From: Lentzea albida
Lineage (GTDB): Bacteria > Actinomycetota > Actinomycetes > Mycobacteriales > Pseudonocardiaceae
Direction: 5' to 3'
Assembly (NCBI RefSeq): GCF_900111005.1
Contig: NZ_FOFV01000002.1
Location: 124,001 to 188,000, forward strand
Length of the DNA stretch: 64,000 nucleotides
Below are positions 1-8,225 of the stretch, in pieces. The notes beneath the pieces were generated by a model that was given only the letters and a program-made list of their open reading frames with translations, searched no databases and was not told the origin of the DNA. Positions within the stretch are counted from its first letter, which is position 1. The number at the start of each line of letters is the position of its first letter. The position numbers and the translations under genes were made by a program.

Positions 1-3000
1 CGGCCATCAGCGGGCTGTGGAACGCGGCGGCGACCGGGATGTCCTTCACGGTCAGCCCGGCGCTCCTCAACGCCTCCACGGCACCGCGGACGGCCCCGGT
101 CGGTCCGGAGATCACGACCTGGTCGGGCGCGTTGTGGTTGGCCACCACGACATCGGACGGCAGCAGCGCCTCGACCTCGGCCACCGGCGCGGTCACCGCC
201 GCCATCGTGCCGGGGTCCTCGCCGACGGCCTCCAGCATCGCCTCGGCACGGGCGGCGCTGAGTTCCAGCAGCTCGGTGGAGCCGAACGCACCGGCCGCCG
301 ACAGCGCGACCAGCTCGCCGTAGCTGTGGCCACCGGCGAGATCCGGCCGCACGCCGACGGACTCCAGCAGCGAGGTCACCATCAGGCCCGCGATGCCGAG
401 CGCGGGCTGGGCGTTGCGGGTGTCGGTGATCTCCGCGCGCTGGCGTGCCACGTCGTCGGCGGTCAGCGCGGCCGGTGGGTACATCACGCGCTCGTAGCGC
501 TCGTCGAGGAAGTCCTGCAGCCGCGGGAAAGCCGTGACCAGGTCGAGCAGCATGCCCGGCCGCTGGCTGCCCTGGCCGGGGTACAGGAACGCGACCTGGG
601 GCCGCTCCCCCGTCCGCAGCGACACCACGTCGGAAGCGCGCCAGGCTTCGACGTCCGTCAGCGCCGCCAGCAGCGCGGTGTGGTCGCTCACCACGAACGC
701 CGCCTGCACCGTGCCCTCACCACAGGCCGCGGCCAGTGACCGCAACGGGGTCCGTTCGTCGACCAGGGCGCGGAGCCGGGCGGCTTCCCGTTGCGCGGCA
801 ACGGGGTCGTCGCCGCGGATCAGGAACAGTTCGGCGGGCCAGGCGGTCAGGCCGTGGCGAGGTTCGTCGGCGCCGGTGTACCCCGCGATCACGGTGTGGA
901 AGTTCGTGCCGCCGAAACCGAACGCGCTCACGCCCGCGACCCGGTTCCTGCTCGCCCACGTGCGGTGGCCGAAGGTGAACGGGCTCGTGCCGGCGTCCCA
1001 GAACGCGTTGGGCCGCTGGACGTGCAGCGTGCCGGGCCGCAGTCCGGTGTGGACGGCCAGCGACGCCTTGATCAGGCCGGCGAGTCCGGCCGCGCACTTG
1101 GTGTGGCCGATCTGCGACTTGACCGAGCCGATCGTGCACGTGCCGGGTTCAACGCCGGAGAACATCTCGGTCAGCGACGCGAGCTCGGTCCGGTCTCCCA
1201 CCACGGTTCCCGTGCCGTGCGCCTCGACCAGACCGACGTCGGTGACCGGCAGCCCAGCCGCCGTGTAGGCGCGGCGCAACGCGCGTTGCTGACCTTCCGG
1301 ACGGGGTGCGGTCAGGCCCCTCGACCGGCCGTCGCTCGACGCGCCGATGCCCTTGATCACCGCGTAGACCCGGTCTCCGTCGCGTTCGGCGTCGGCGAGC
1401 CGCTTGAGCACGACCGCCGCCACTCCCTCACCGAGCGCGATGCCGTCCGCCGCCGAGTCGAAGGTGGCGCAACGGCCTTTGGCGGACAGGGCTTTCACCG
1501 AGGCGAACATCTGGTAGTCGTGTGCACTGTTGTGCAGGTCGACCGCGCCGCACAGCACCATGTCACTCGTGCCGCCGACGAGTTCCTTGCACGCCACGTC
1601 GAGCGCGGCGAGGCTGGACGCGCAGGCCGCGTCGACCGTGTAGTTCGCGCCACCGAGGTCGAGGCGGTTCGCGACGCGTCCGGCGATCACGTTGCCGAGC
1701 ACCCCCGGGAACGAGTCCTCGGTGAGCGCCGGCAGGTGGTCGTCCAAGCCGCGAATTCCCAGCGCGGGCAACGCCGTGCGGACCGTGTAGGCGTTCGCGA
1801 GGTCGGCTCCGGCCTCGGCACCGAAGATCACCGACGTGCGCTCGCGGTCGAACACCCGCGTCGCGTAGCCCGCGTCCGCCAAAGCCTTCGCCGACACCTC
1901 CAGCGCCAGCAGCTGGGCCGGTTCGATCGAGGTCAGCGAGGCGGGCGGGATGCCGTACGCGAGCGGGTCGAAGGCCGTGCGCGGGAGGAAGCCGCCCCAG
2001 CGGAACGGGCTGCCGTAGCGCTCCGGCGACCAGCGGTCCGGCGGGACCTCGGTGACGGAGTCGGTGCCCGCCAGCACGTTCGCCCAGAACTCGGCGACGT
2101 CCCGCGCGCCGGGCATGATCGCGGCCATGCCGACGATGGCGACGTCCAGCGGCTCGGGTTCGACGGTCTCCTCGTCGACCCCCGCGACCACACCGGACAC
2201 GATGTCCTCGTGCAGCGCGGCGATCGTGGTGCGCTCGGAGCGCAGCGTCGCCACCTGGCCGATCATGAACATGCCTTCGCGGCGCTGCTCGTCCTCCCCG
2301 ACCTCCTTGAGCACGCCCTCCTCGCGCACGAGGCCGCGGCTCGCGAGCCGGAGCCGTCCGAGGTTGAGCTGTTCGAGCCTCTCCCAGCTCTCCTGCTTCG
2401 ACAGGCCGGTCAGCTCCGCACGCGCCTGCTCGAACATGTCCACATAGGACGTCTGCGCGCAGCGGACCGCGTGGCCGGGCGAGGTCTCCAGCAGCGCGGT
2501 GTCCTCGCACGCCAGCGCGACCTGCTGGAACACCGGCTGGATCGCGCCGTGCGTCACGGCCTCCTCGGTGAACAGGTAGGCCGTGCCGACGAGAACGCCC
2601 ACGGCCGCACCCCGTGCCGCGATCGACGCGGTCATGGCGGAGATCATCGCCGCGGAACGGGCGTCGTGGATGCCGCCCGCGAACAACGCGACAACGTCCT
2701 TCTCACGGCCGCGCAGCACGTCGATCTGCTGCTGCCACAACGTGAAGCTGGTGCGCGGGCCGGTGTGGCCGCCGCACTCGGAGCCCTCGAAGACGAACTT
2801 GCGCGCGCCCTCGTCGAGGAACCGGCGCAGCAACGCGGGCGACGGCACGTGCAGGAACGCCTCGATCCCGGCGTCCTCCAGCTCGCGGGCCTGCGCGGGC
2901 GCGCCACCGGCGACGATCGCGTACTTCGGACGAACGGCCAGCACGGCCTCCATCTGCCGCGCCCGCAGCTCCGCCGGCGCGAACCCGAGCAGCCCGACGC

Positions 3001-3997
3001 CCCACGGCCGGTCGCCGAGCTTGCCGGCGGTGGTCTCCAGCAGTTCGCGGACCGCCGGGCCCTCCATCAACGCGAGCGCGAGGAACGGCAGCGCGCCGCC
3101 CTCGGCGACGGCCGCGGCGAACGCCGGCTGGTCGCTGACACGGGTCATCGGCCCCTGCGCGATCGGGTAGCGCAGACCGGGCACGCGGTCGCAGAACGGT
3201 CCGGCCGGCCGGACCGACCGGTGCTCACCCACGAGGGTGAGATTGTCCCGAATGCCCCGCGCAATCGCGCCGACCACACCGCCGACGGTCCCGAACGAGG
3301 TACGGTAAGAATCAGCCAAGGAACCTTCTTGACCAATTTCGAGCGCGTTTTGACGAACATGCACGCGTAACCCGTCGTTCACGACGGTGTCGGCGCCGTC
3401 CATCAACCGGACCGCGTTGACAAATTCGCCGGAAATATGTTTTCGGGCCTCCGCGACGAGCGCGAGCTGGCCCTCCAGCACCACGCCGCGAGCACCGCCG
3501 GCGATAGCGGCGGCGGCCGTGTCGGGCCCGATCGAACCGGCCACCCAGACCGGCAGATCGGTCAGCGCGAGCACCTGCTGAAGCAGCACGAACGCGGGCG
3601 AGCCACCCACTCGGCCGCCCGACTCGGCACCCTTCGCGATCAGCCCCGTCGCCCCGAACTCGATCGCCGCAGCCGCTTCCGCCACCGAGGTGACGATCAC
3701 GAGGACACGGCGTTCACCCAGCTCAGCGCGGCTCGGCGCGTACCGGGCGAGATCCACCACGACGGTGTCGACGACCTGCGGCAGAGGCGCCGCCAGCGGC
3801 CCGTGCAGTCTCACCCCGAACGCACGCGGGTGACGCGCGGCGACCCGCGCGAGGTCGGCGGCGGCATCGGGCCCGAGGTCGAGCACGCCGAGCCCGCCCG
3901 CCCGTTCGGCGGCGACCACGAGGGCCGGGTTGGGGGCGTTGAACGGACTCAGGCACAGCACCCGTTCTCGATCCGACAGCATCTTCACTGCGCTCAC
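1..3997 (-). CDS. Iterative type I PKS / secondary-lipid synthase (ER-ER-KS-AT...), 5' part only
   Basis: The gene reads leftwards and leaves the window, so about the first 1,330 residues are visible. Residues ~1-230 and ~270-560 resemble two nitronate-monooxygenase/PfaD-type enoyl-reductase barrels; the second has ECGGHTGP. A ketosynthase follows (~615-1040) with Cys792 in DAACASSL and the His motifs EAHGTG and GHTKCAAG. An acyltransferase starts near 1135 (PGQGSQ; Ser1225 in GHSYGE) and is cut by the edge. The architecture recalls PUFA/glycolipid-type synthases, where the ER is usually a separate PfaD protein. The product is unknown. Start GTG 3997 was chosen because GGTGAGGA lies just upstream; GTG 3988 and ATG 3982 are alternatives. 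Codon 210 (3370-3368) is TTA, which suggests bldA-type control. A 26-bp dyad lies upstream at 4054-4079. Confidence 0.88.
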   Translation of the reverse strand, partial: MSAVKMLSDRERVLCLSPFNAPNPALVVAAERAGGLGVLDLGPDAAADLARVAARHPRAFGVRLHGPLAAPLPQVVDTVVVDLARYAPSRAELGERRVLVIVTSVAEAAAAIEFGATGLIAKGAESGGRVGGSPAFVLLQQVLALTDLPVWVAGSIGPDTAAAAIAGGARGVVLEGQLALVAEARKHISGEFVNAVRLMDGADTVVNDGLRVHVRQNALEIGQEGSLADSYRTSFGTVGGVVGAIARGIRDNLTLVGEHRSVRPAGPFCDRVPGLRYPIAQGPMTRVSDQPAFAAAVAEGGALPFLALALMEGPAVRELLETTAGKLGDRPWGVGLLGFAPAELRARQMEAVLAVRPKYAIVAGGAPAQARELEDAGIEAFLHVPSPALLRRFLDEGARKFVFEGSECGGHTGPRTSFTLWQQQIDVLRGREKDVVALFAGGIHDARSAAMISAMTASIAARGAAVGVLVGTAYLFTEEAVTHGAIQPVFQQVALACEDTALLETSPGHAVRCAQTSYVDMFEQARAELTGLSKQESWERLEQLNLGRLRLASRGLVREEGVLKEVGEDEQRREGMFMIGQVATLRSERTTIAALHEDIVSGVVAGVDEETVEPEPLDVAIVGMAAIMPGARDVAEFWANVLAGTDSVTEVPPDRWSPERYGSPFRWGGFLPRTAFDPLAYGIPPASLTSIEPAQLLALEVSAKALADAGYATRVFDRERTSVIFGAEAGADLANAYTVRTALPALGIRGLDDHLPALTEDSFPGVLGNVIAGRVANRLDLGGANYTVDAACASSLAALDVACKELVGGTSDMVLCGAVDLHNSAHDYQMFASVKALSAKGRCATFDSAADGIALGEGVAAVVLKRLADAERDGDRVYAVIKGIGASSDGRSRGLTAPRPEGQQRALRRAYTAAGLPVTDVGLVEAHGTGTVVGDRTELASLTEMFSGVEPGTCTIGSVKSQIGHTKCAAGLAGLIKASLAVHTGLRPGTLHVQRPNAFWDAGTSPFTFGHRTWASRNRVAGVSAFGFGGTNFHTVIAGYTGADEPRHGLTAWPAELFLIRGDDPVAAQREAARLRALVDERTPLRSLAAACGEGTVQAAFVVSDHTALLAALTDVEAWRASDVVSLRTGERPQVAFLYPGQGSQRPGMLLDLVTAFPRLQDFLDERYERVMYPPAALTADDVARQRAEITDTRNAQPALGIAGLMVTSLLESVGVRPDLAGGHSYGELVALSAAGAFGSTELLELSAARAEAMLEAVGEDPGTMAAVTAPVAEVEALLPSDVVVANHNAPDQVVISGPTGAVRGAVEALRSAGLTVKDIPVAAAFHSPLMA

Positions 3998-4053
3998 TTC
4001 CTCACCCTGCAGGGGTGGGGAGAAAGGAATTCAGCTAGGGTTCCTACTGGTCG

Positions 4054-4079
4054 GTACGGTTACGATGCGCTCACCGTAC
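4054..4079. promoter_or_regulatory. Perfect 7-bp inverted repeat upstream of the PKS gene
   Basis: GTACGGT at 4054-4060 and ACCGTAC at 4073-4079 are exact inverted repeats separated by 12 bases, about 57-82 bases before the PKS start. The size and position suit a dimeric repressor such as a TetR-family protein. No such regulator is visible nearby. The surrounding gap (3998-4192) also holds a second partly symmetric ACGTACGT stretch near 4120 but no convincing ORF. Confidence 0.4.
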
Positions 4080-4192
4080 GCACAAACCCGAGGTGCCGTC
4101 GAGAGGGTGATGAAAATTTCTCACGTACGTAACCTGACGAATGGACCCGGATGGCGGGGCGCCTTACTCCGGATCGCGGCTAGCGCGATGTG

Positions 4193-4987
4193 CTATGGCC
4201 GGGCGAGCACCTCCAGGACGTCCGCCCGGACAGACATCGCCCGTTCACCGAGATCGGCGGGCACGTCCGCGTGGTCCCGGTTGATCCGCACCAACCGAGC
4301 GCTTGGCAGGGTGCGCACGAGCGACTCGACCGGTGAGCGGATGACCCCCGGAGTGCTGTACCCGGCGCCGATCTCGAGCACGAGCACACCGTCGCGCACC
4401 CAGTCGCGCATCCTCCTTCCGGCAGGAACGTAGTGGTCGGGGACGTACTCGGGCCCCTTGTGCACGTTCAGGAACACCGCTCCCCCACAACGCGGGCACG
4501 ACGGCACGGCGGTGACCTCGCCCGTCGCCGCGTCGTAGGTGGCCAGCGCCGCCTCGACGACCGGCCTGCTCGGCCACGTCTCCCGCGTGCACGGTGTTTC
4601 GCACTGGTAGCGGCCGTAGTCGCCCTGAGGCGTCCAGATCCGGTCTTCGACGAACCCGTTGCGCGCGAACAACCCGTCCACATTGGACGTCACGACGAAG
4701 TGGTCGCGATCGCCGACCAGGTCTCGCAGCCCCTCGTACACCGGGTTCGGCCTCGCACCGAACCTGATGTCGTCCACGTGCACGGACCAGTAACCCCACA
4801 GCAACCGGGGCGGGAGCGGCAGCCCGATCAGCTGGTACCGCGCCCGCAGCCCCCAGGCGTGCAGGAACGGGAACAGCTCCGCGAACCGCGCCGCGTCCGA
4901 GTAGTCGTACCCGGCCGCCGCCGAGAGCCCCGCGCCCGCCGCGATCAGCACCTGATCGGCCTCGTCCAGCCACCGCCGCAGCGTCAC
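4193..4987 (-). CDS. Class M sirtuin (SirTM-like), probable protein ADP-ribosyltransferase
   Basis: A 264-residue Sir2-fold protein. The NAD-binding loop is GAGLSAAAG (18-26) and the ribose/nicotinamide motif is TSNVDGL (100-106, Asn102). The position normally held by the catalytic His of the HG motif is Gln121 (TPQGDYG). A zinc ribbon is kept (Cys129, Cys133, Cys164, Cys167). His-to-Gln replacement is a mark of class M sirtuins, described as protein ADP-ribosylating rather than deacylating and linked to macrodomain genes. GTG 4987 overlaps the stop of the upstream macrodomain gene by four bases (GTGA), so the two are translationally coupled. The GcvH-L and LplA2 genes that usually accompany SirTM are absent here. 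Function is inferred from motifs and neighbours. Confidence 0.85.
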   Translation of the reverse strand: MTLRRWLDEADQVLIAAGAGLSAAAGYDYSDAARFAELFPFLHAWGLRARYQLIGLPLPPRLLWGYWSVHVDDIRFGARPNPVYEGLRDLVGDRDHFVVTSNVDGLFARNGFVEDRIWTPQGDYGRYQCETPCTRETWPSRPVVEAALATYDAATGEVTAVPSCPRCGGAVFLNVHKGPEYVPDHYVPAGRRMRDWVRDGVLVLEIGAGYSTPGVIRSPVESLVRTLPSARLVRINRDHADVPADLGERAMSVRADVLEVLARP

Positions 4988-5772
4988 AGCAACTCCCGGT
5001 ACGCAGCCTCGTCCTCGTCACCGAAGACCACGAACACCACCCGGTCGAACCGGCAGGGGCGCAGGGCGAGCCAGTCCTCGACCGCGCCCACGGCGACGCG
5101 GGCGGCCGGTCGTTTCGGGAACCCGAAGATCCCCGTGCTGATGCCGCAGAACGCGATCGTGCGGATCCCTGGGACCTCGGCGGCGAGGTCGAGGCACGCC
5201 CGGTAGGAGTCGGCGAGCGCGGCGACGTGCGCGGGCTCCAGCTCGCCGTGCACGACCGGCCCCACGGTGTGCAGCACGAACGACGCGGGCAGGTGGTACC
5301 CGCGGGTGATCTTCGCGGTGCCGGTCGGTTCCGGCGTGCCGTGCAGGTCCACGATCCGCCGGCAGTCGGCCCGCAGCCGCGGCCCGGCGGCGTTGTGGAT
5401 CGCGTTGTCGACGCAGCCGTGCATGGGTTGGAAGCACCCGAGCAGGGCGTCGTTGGCGGCGTTGACGATCGCGTCGGCCCTCAGCCGCGTGATGTCACCG
5501 CGCCACACCGCGACCGGCCCGGGCAACGTCCGCGCGTCGGCGTCCACCCGCCGTTCGCCGCCGAGCAACGCGTCCAGCACCGCCATGAGCTCGGGATCGA
5601 TCGGCGCGGGCTCCCGCACGGTCAGCACCGCGCGCAGGCTCCGCCGATCGCCGCGGCCTCCGAGCATGCGCAGGGCGCGGCTCGTCAACTCCTCGAACTC
5701 CTCGGCGGGCGCGGGCGCGCCGAGCGGCCGGAACGGCTCGTCCAGCGCGACCGCGGACCGGTAGCCGAGCAC
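4984..5772 (-). CDS. Zinc-type macrodomain protein-ADP-ribose hydrolase
   Basis: A 262-residue protein whose C-terminal two thirds are a macrodomain. The ADP-ribose-binding strand reads VWRGDITRLRADAIVNAAN (89-107). The following loop LGCFQPMHGCVDNAIH contains Cys113, His118 and Cys120, the zinc-ligand pattern of SirTM-linked macrodomains. The diphosphate-binding loop is GISTGIFGFP (210-219). Such enzymes remove ADP-ribose from proteins, so it should reverse the sirtuin encoded next door. Residues 1-85 are an N-terminal helical extension. The start GTG 5772 lies one base after the stop of the SnoaL-like gene, giving a tight three-gene operon. Confidence 0.88.
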   Translation of the reverse strand: MLGYRSAVALDEPFRPLGAPAPAEEFEELTSRALRMLGGRGDRRSLRAVLTVREPAPIDPELMAVLDALLGGERRVDADARTLPGPVAVWRGDITRLRADAIVNAANDALLGCFQPMHGCVDNAIHNAAGPRLRADCRRIVDLHGTPEPTGTAKITRGYHLPASFVLHTVGPVVHGELEPAHVAALADSYRACLDLAAEVPGIRTIAFCGISTGIFGFPKRPAARVAVGAVEDWLALRPCRFDRVVFVVFGDEDEAAYRELL

Positions 5773-5773
5773 G

Positions 5774-6526
5774 TCAGAACAGCCCGTTGGAGTGCGGCAG
5801 CGCGGCCGGGATCGGCGCGATCACGTCCCAGTGCTCGACGATCCTGCCGTCCTCGACCCGGAACAGGTCCCAGTAGGCGACCGGCTCCCCGAACTCACCC
5901 TCCGACTGCAACAGCACGAGATCACCCTCCGCCACGACCCGGTGCACGGTCTTGTAGACGAGGTTCTTGCCCTGCTGCGCCCACTGCGCCGCCGCGGCAC
6001 CGAACCCGTCGAGCCCGTCGGCGGCCTCCGGGTTGTGCTGCAGGTAGGTCTCGGTGGAGATGTAGTCGGTCAGCACCGAGTAGTCGGCGTCCTGCAGGAT
6101 CCGCTGCGCGAACTCCGTGACCAGCGCACGACTGCCCTCGGTACCGTCCCCGGCCGGCTGCGCCGCACCGTCCGTCTGGGACCGTCCACTCGCGGTGTCC
6201 CCGACCACGGGCGTGAGCGCGTCCCAGTGCTCGGCGAGCTTGCCGTCCTCCACCCGGAACAGGTCGAACGCGACGAGTGGCTCCGGCCCGAACCCGTGGT
6301 AGACACCGTGCAGCGCAACGAGATCACCGTCGGCGATCACCCTCGCCAGTTCGTACCGGAATCCCTCGGGCAGGCTCGCGACGAGTCCTCGCAACGCCTC
6401 GGGCCCGTCCGCGACGAGCGAGCTGTGCTGCCGGTACCCCGGCGCGACCCAGCGGTCCACAGCGGACGGGTCCCTGTCGCCGAACAGTTCCCCTGCGGCC
6501 TTGAGCACGATCTCCTTGTTTCCCAT
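5774..6526 (-). CDS. Two-domain SnoaL-like (NTF2-fold) protein
   Basis: A 250-residue protein made of two similar NTF2-like halves. Both contain a 'YxQHxxxxADG' helix-turn segment and the pattern 'DLFRVEDGxxxEHWD' (about 90-110 and 215-240). Single-domain relatives are annotated as polyketide cyclases or small-molecule-binding enzymes; many have no known reaction. It is first in the operon with the macrodomain and sirtuin genes (one-base gap) and divergent from an AraC regulator 55 bases away. The start is ATG 6526; longer readings would run through the regulator. The substrate is unknown, and co-transcription with ADP-ribosylation genes is the main clue. Confidence 0.8.
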   Translation of the reverse strand: MGNKEIVLKAAGELFGDRDPSAVDRWVAPGYRQHSSLVADGPEALRGLVASLPEGFRYELARVIADGDLVALHGVYHGFGPEPLVAFDLFRVEDGKLAEHWDALTPVVGDTASGRSQTDGAAQPAGDGTEGSRALVTEFAQRILQDADYSVLTDYISTETYLQHNPEAADGLDGFGAAAAQWAQQGKNLVYKTVHRVVAEGDLVLLQSEGEFGEPVAYWDLFRVEDGRIVEHWDVIAPIPAALPHSNGLF

Positions 6527-6581
6527 GGCGTAGACGATGCCCCGCCGGCGCCTCCGAGACGAGGTAGGATCACGCCTCACC

Positions 6582-7391
6582 ATGGTCAAAAGTGGACAGG
6601 TCGCACACTTCGGCTTCAGCAACCCCGACCGCGGGCAGCTGGGCCTCGAAGCCCTCGACCTCGGCGTGCTCCGCCGCAGGCTCACCGAGGACACGCTCGC
6701 CAAGGTGCACCGCACCGACTTCCACCAGCTGTTCCTGTTCACCGCGGGCACCGGCACCACCATGGTCGATTTCGTGGACCACCCGTGCGCCCCCGGCACG
6801 CTGCTGCACGTCAGCCCCGGCCGCGTGCTCCGCCTCCCCACGGCCCTGCTCGACGCGTCGATGGTCCTCTTCACCCCGGCGTTCCCGGTCCTGAGCCCGT
6901 TCGGCCCGGTGCTCCACGAGGTGCCGCAGGCGGAGCGGCCCGTCTTCACCCGCGCGATGCAGGACCTCCGCCAGGAGTACCGCCGCAACCTGCTGACCGG
7001 CGAGCCGGTCAACCTGCTCCGCACCCTGCTGAACGCGCTGCTGCTGCGGATCGCCCGCCTGCCCGGCGCCACCCCGGGCCGGGACCCGCGCTTCGAACGC
7101 TTCCAGCAGGAGCTCGAGCGCTCGTTCGCCACGACCCGCAGCGCCGCCGACTACGCGGCCCGGATCGGCTACTCGACGCGCAGCCTCAACCGCATCTGCC
7201 TCGCCGCCACCGGGCAGTCCGCGAAGGCGTTGATCGACGCCCGCGTGACGCTGGAGGCCAAGCGCCTGCTGGTGCACACCGACCTGTCGTCGGCGGCGAT
7301 CGGGCACCGGCTCGGGTTCAGCGAGCCGACGAACTTCACGAAGTTCTTCGCGCGGGAGACGGGGATGTCACCGGGGGCGTTCCGCGAGTAG
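6582..7391 (+). CDS. AraC-family transcriptional regulator
   Basis: A 269-residue protein with an N-terminal cupin-like ligand domain and a C-terminal AraC double helix-turn-helix. The C-terminal end shows the family pattern: first HTH ~195-220 (AADYAARIGYSTRSLNRICLA), second HTH IGHRLGFSEPTNFTKFFARETGMSPGAFR. ATG 6582 is preferred because an in-frame ATG at 6537 would leave only ten bases to the divergent SnoaL-like gene. It is the likely regulator of the SnoaL-macrodomain-sirtuin operon. Its 3' end overlaps the convergent phosphotransferase gene by 24 bases. Confidence 0.88.
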   Translation: MVKSGQVAHFGFSNPDRGQLGLEALDLGVLRRRLTEDTLAKVHRTDFHQLFLFTAGTGTTMVDFVDHPCAPGTLLHVSPGRVLRLPTALLDASMVLFTPAFPVLSPFGPVLHEVPQAERPVFTRAMQDLRQEYRRNLLTGEPVNLLRTLLNALLLRIARLPGATPGRDPRFERFQQELERSFATTRSAADYAARIGYSTRSLNRICLAATGQSAKALIDARVTLEAKRLLVHTDLSSAAIGHRLGFSEPTNFTKFFARETGMSPGAFRE

Positions 7392-8225
7392 CTGGCCGAG
7401 CGCGTGGCGGGCGATCTCGGCGACGGACGGGATGCTGTCGCCGTGCCGCGCGAGAGCGAGCACGGACAGTTCCAGCGCCCAGCCGCGCGCACGCGCCCAC
7501 GTGGCGTCGTCGACCCCGCTCAGCTCGCGCCGGAACTGCGCCCGGCCCCGCTGGTCGAGGAACAGCCACGCCGTCATGAGGTCGCCGGCCGGATCACCGG
7601 CGGCCGCGCAGCCCCAGTCGATCACGCCGGACAGCTCGCCGTCCGTGAACAGCAGGTTGCCGCGGTGGAGGTCGGCGTGCAGCCAGGTCAACGGCCGATC
7701 CCAGCCGGGAGCGCTGATCGCGTCCTCCCAGATCGCCGTGAGCCCCGGGTCACCGCCCAGCTTCGCGATGGCCGCCCGGACACCCAGGTCGCTCACGGCG
7801 ATGTCACGACGTCCCCGGTAGGTGGTCCACGGCTCGCCGTCCGTGCTGATTCCCTGCAACGCCTGGAGGACCTCGGCCAGACGAGCACCGGTGCGCGGGC
7901 CGACGGCGTCGATCGTGGAGATGTCGCCCTCCAGCCACCGGACGACCGACCACCGGTACGGGTAGTCGTCGGTGACCTCACCGAGTTCCAGGGGTTCCGG
8001 CAGCGCGACCGGCAGGTGCGGCGCGAGCCGCGGCACCACCTCGAAGTCGCGCTCGGCCTGGTCCCACGCTTCCTTGATCCGCGGCAACCGGACCGCGAGC
8101 TCGTCACCGAGCCGGAAGATGGCGTGATCGGTCCCACCGTGCCGGACCTCGGTCAGCGCCAATCCCTTCCACCGCGGGAACTGCGACCGGACCAGATCCT
8201 CCACAAGGGACAGGTCGATCCGCAT
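7368..8225 (-). CDS. Aminoglycoside phosphotransferase family kinase (copy 1)
   Basis: A 285-residue APH-family protein. The catalytic loop is WLHADLHRGNLL (catalytic Asp in HAD) and the metal-binding motif is GVIDWGCAAAGDPAGDL. It is a close paralogue of the next gene upstream (same order of motifs; shared phrases such as 'PVA(L/V)PEPLELGE' and 'ARARGWAL'), so this is a tandem duplication. ATG 8225 shares its A with the upstream TGA (TGATG). The substrate is not predictable: family members phosphorylate aminoglycosides, macrolides, or unknown small alcohols. It could confer resistance or act in metabolism. Confidence 0.88.
   Translation of the reverse strand: MRIDLSLVEDLVRSQFPRWKGLALTEVRHGGTDHAIFRLGDELAVRLPRIKEAWDQAERDFEVVPRLAPHLPVALPEPLELGEVTDDYPYRWSVVRWLEGDISTIDAVGPRTGARLAEVLQALQGISTDGEPWTTYRGRRDIAVSDLGVRAAIAKLGGDPGLTAIWEDAISAPGWDRPLTWLHADLHRGNLLFTDGELSGVIDWGCAAAGDPAGDLMTAWLFLDQRGRAQFRRELSGVDDATWARARGWALELSVLALARHGDSIPSVAEIARHALGQLLAERPR

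Noticed and set aside
791..3370. Rightward open frame of about 860 codons opposite the PKS
   Set aside because: It is Arg/Gly/Val-rich, has no domain, and mirrors the third-position GC of the leftward KS-containing gene.
4193..4987. Sirtuin as a decayed pseudogene, since the catalytic His is missing
   Set aside because: Other motifs and the zinc ribbon are intact, and Gln at that place together with the macrodomain gene fits class M sirtuins.
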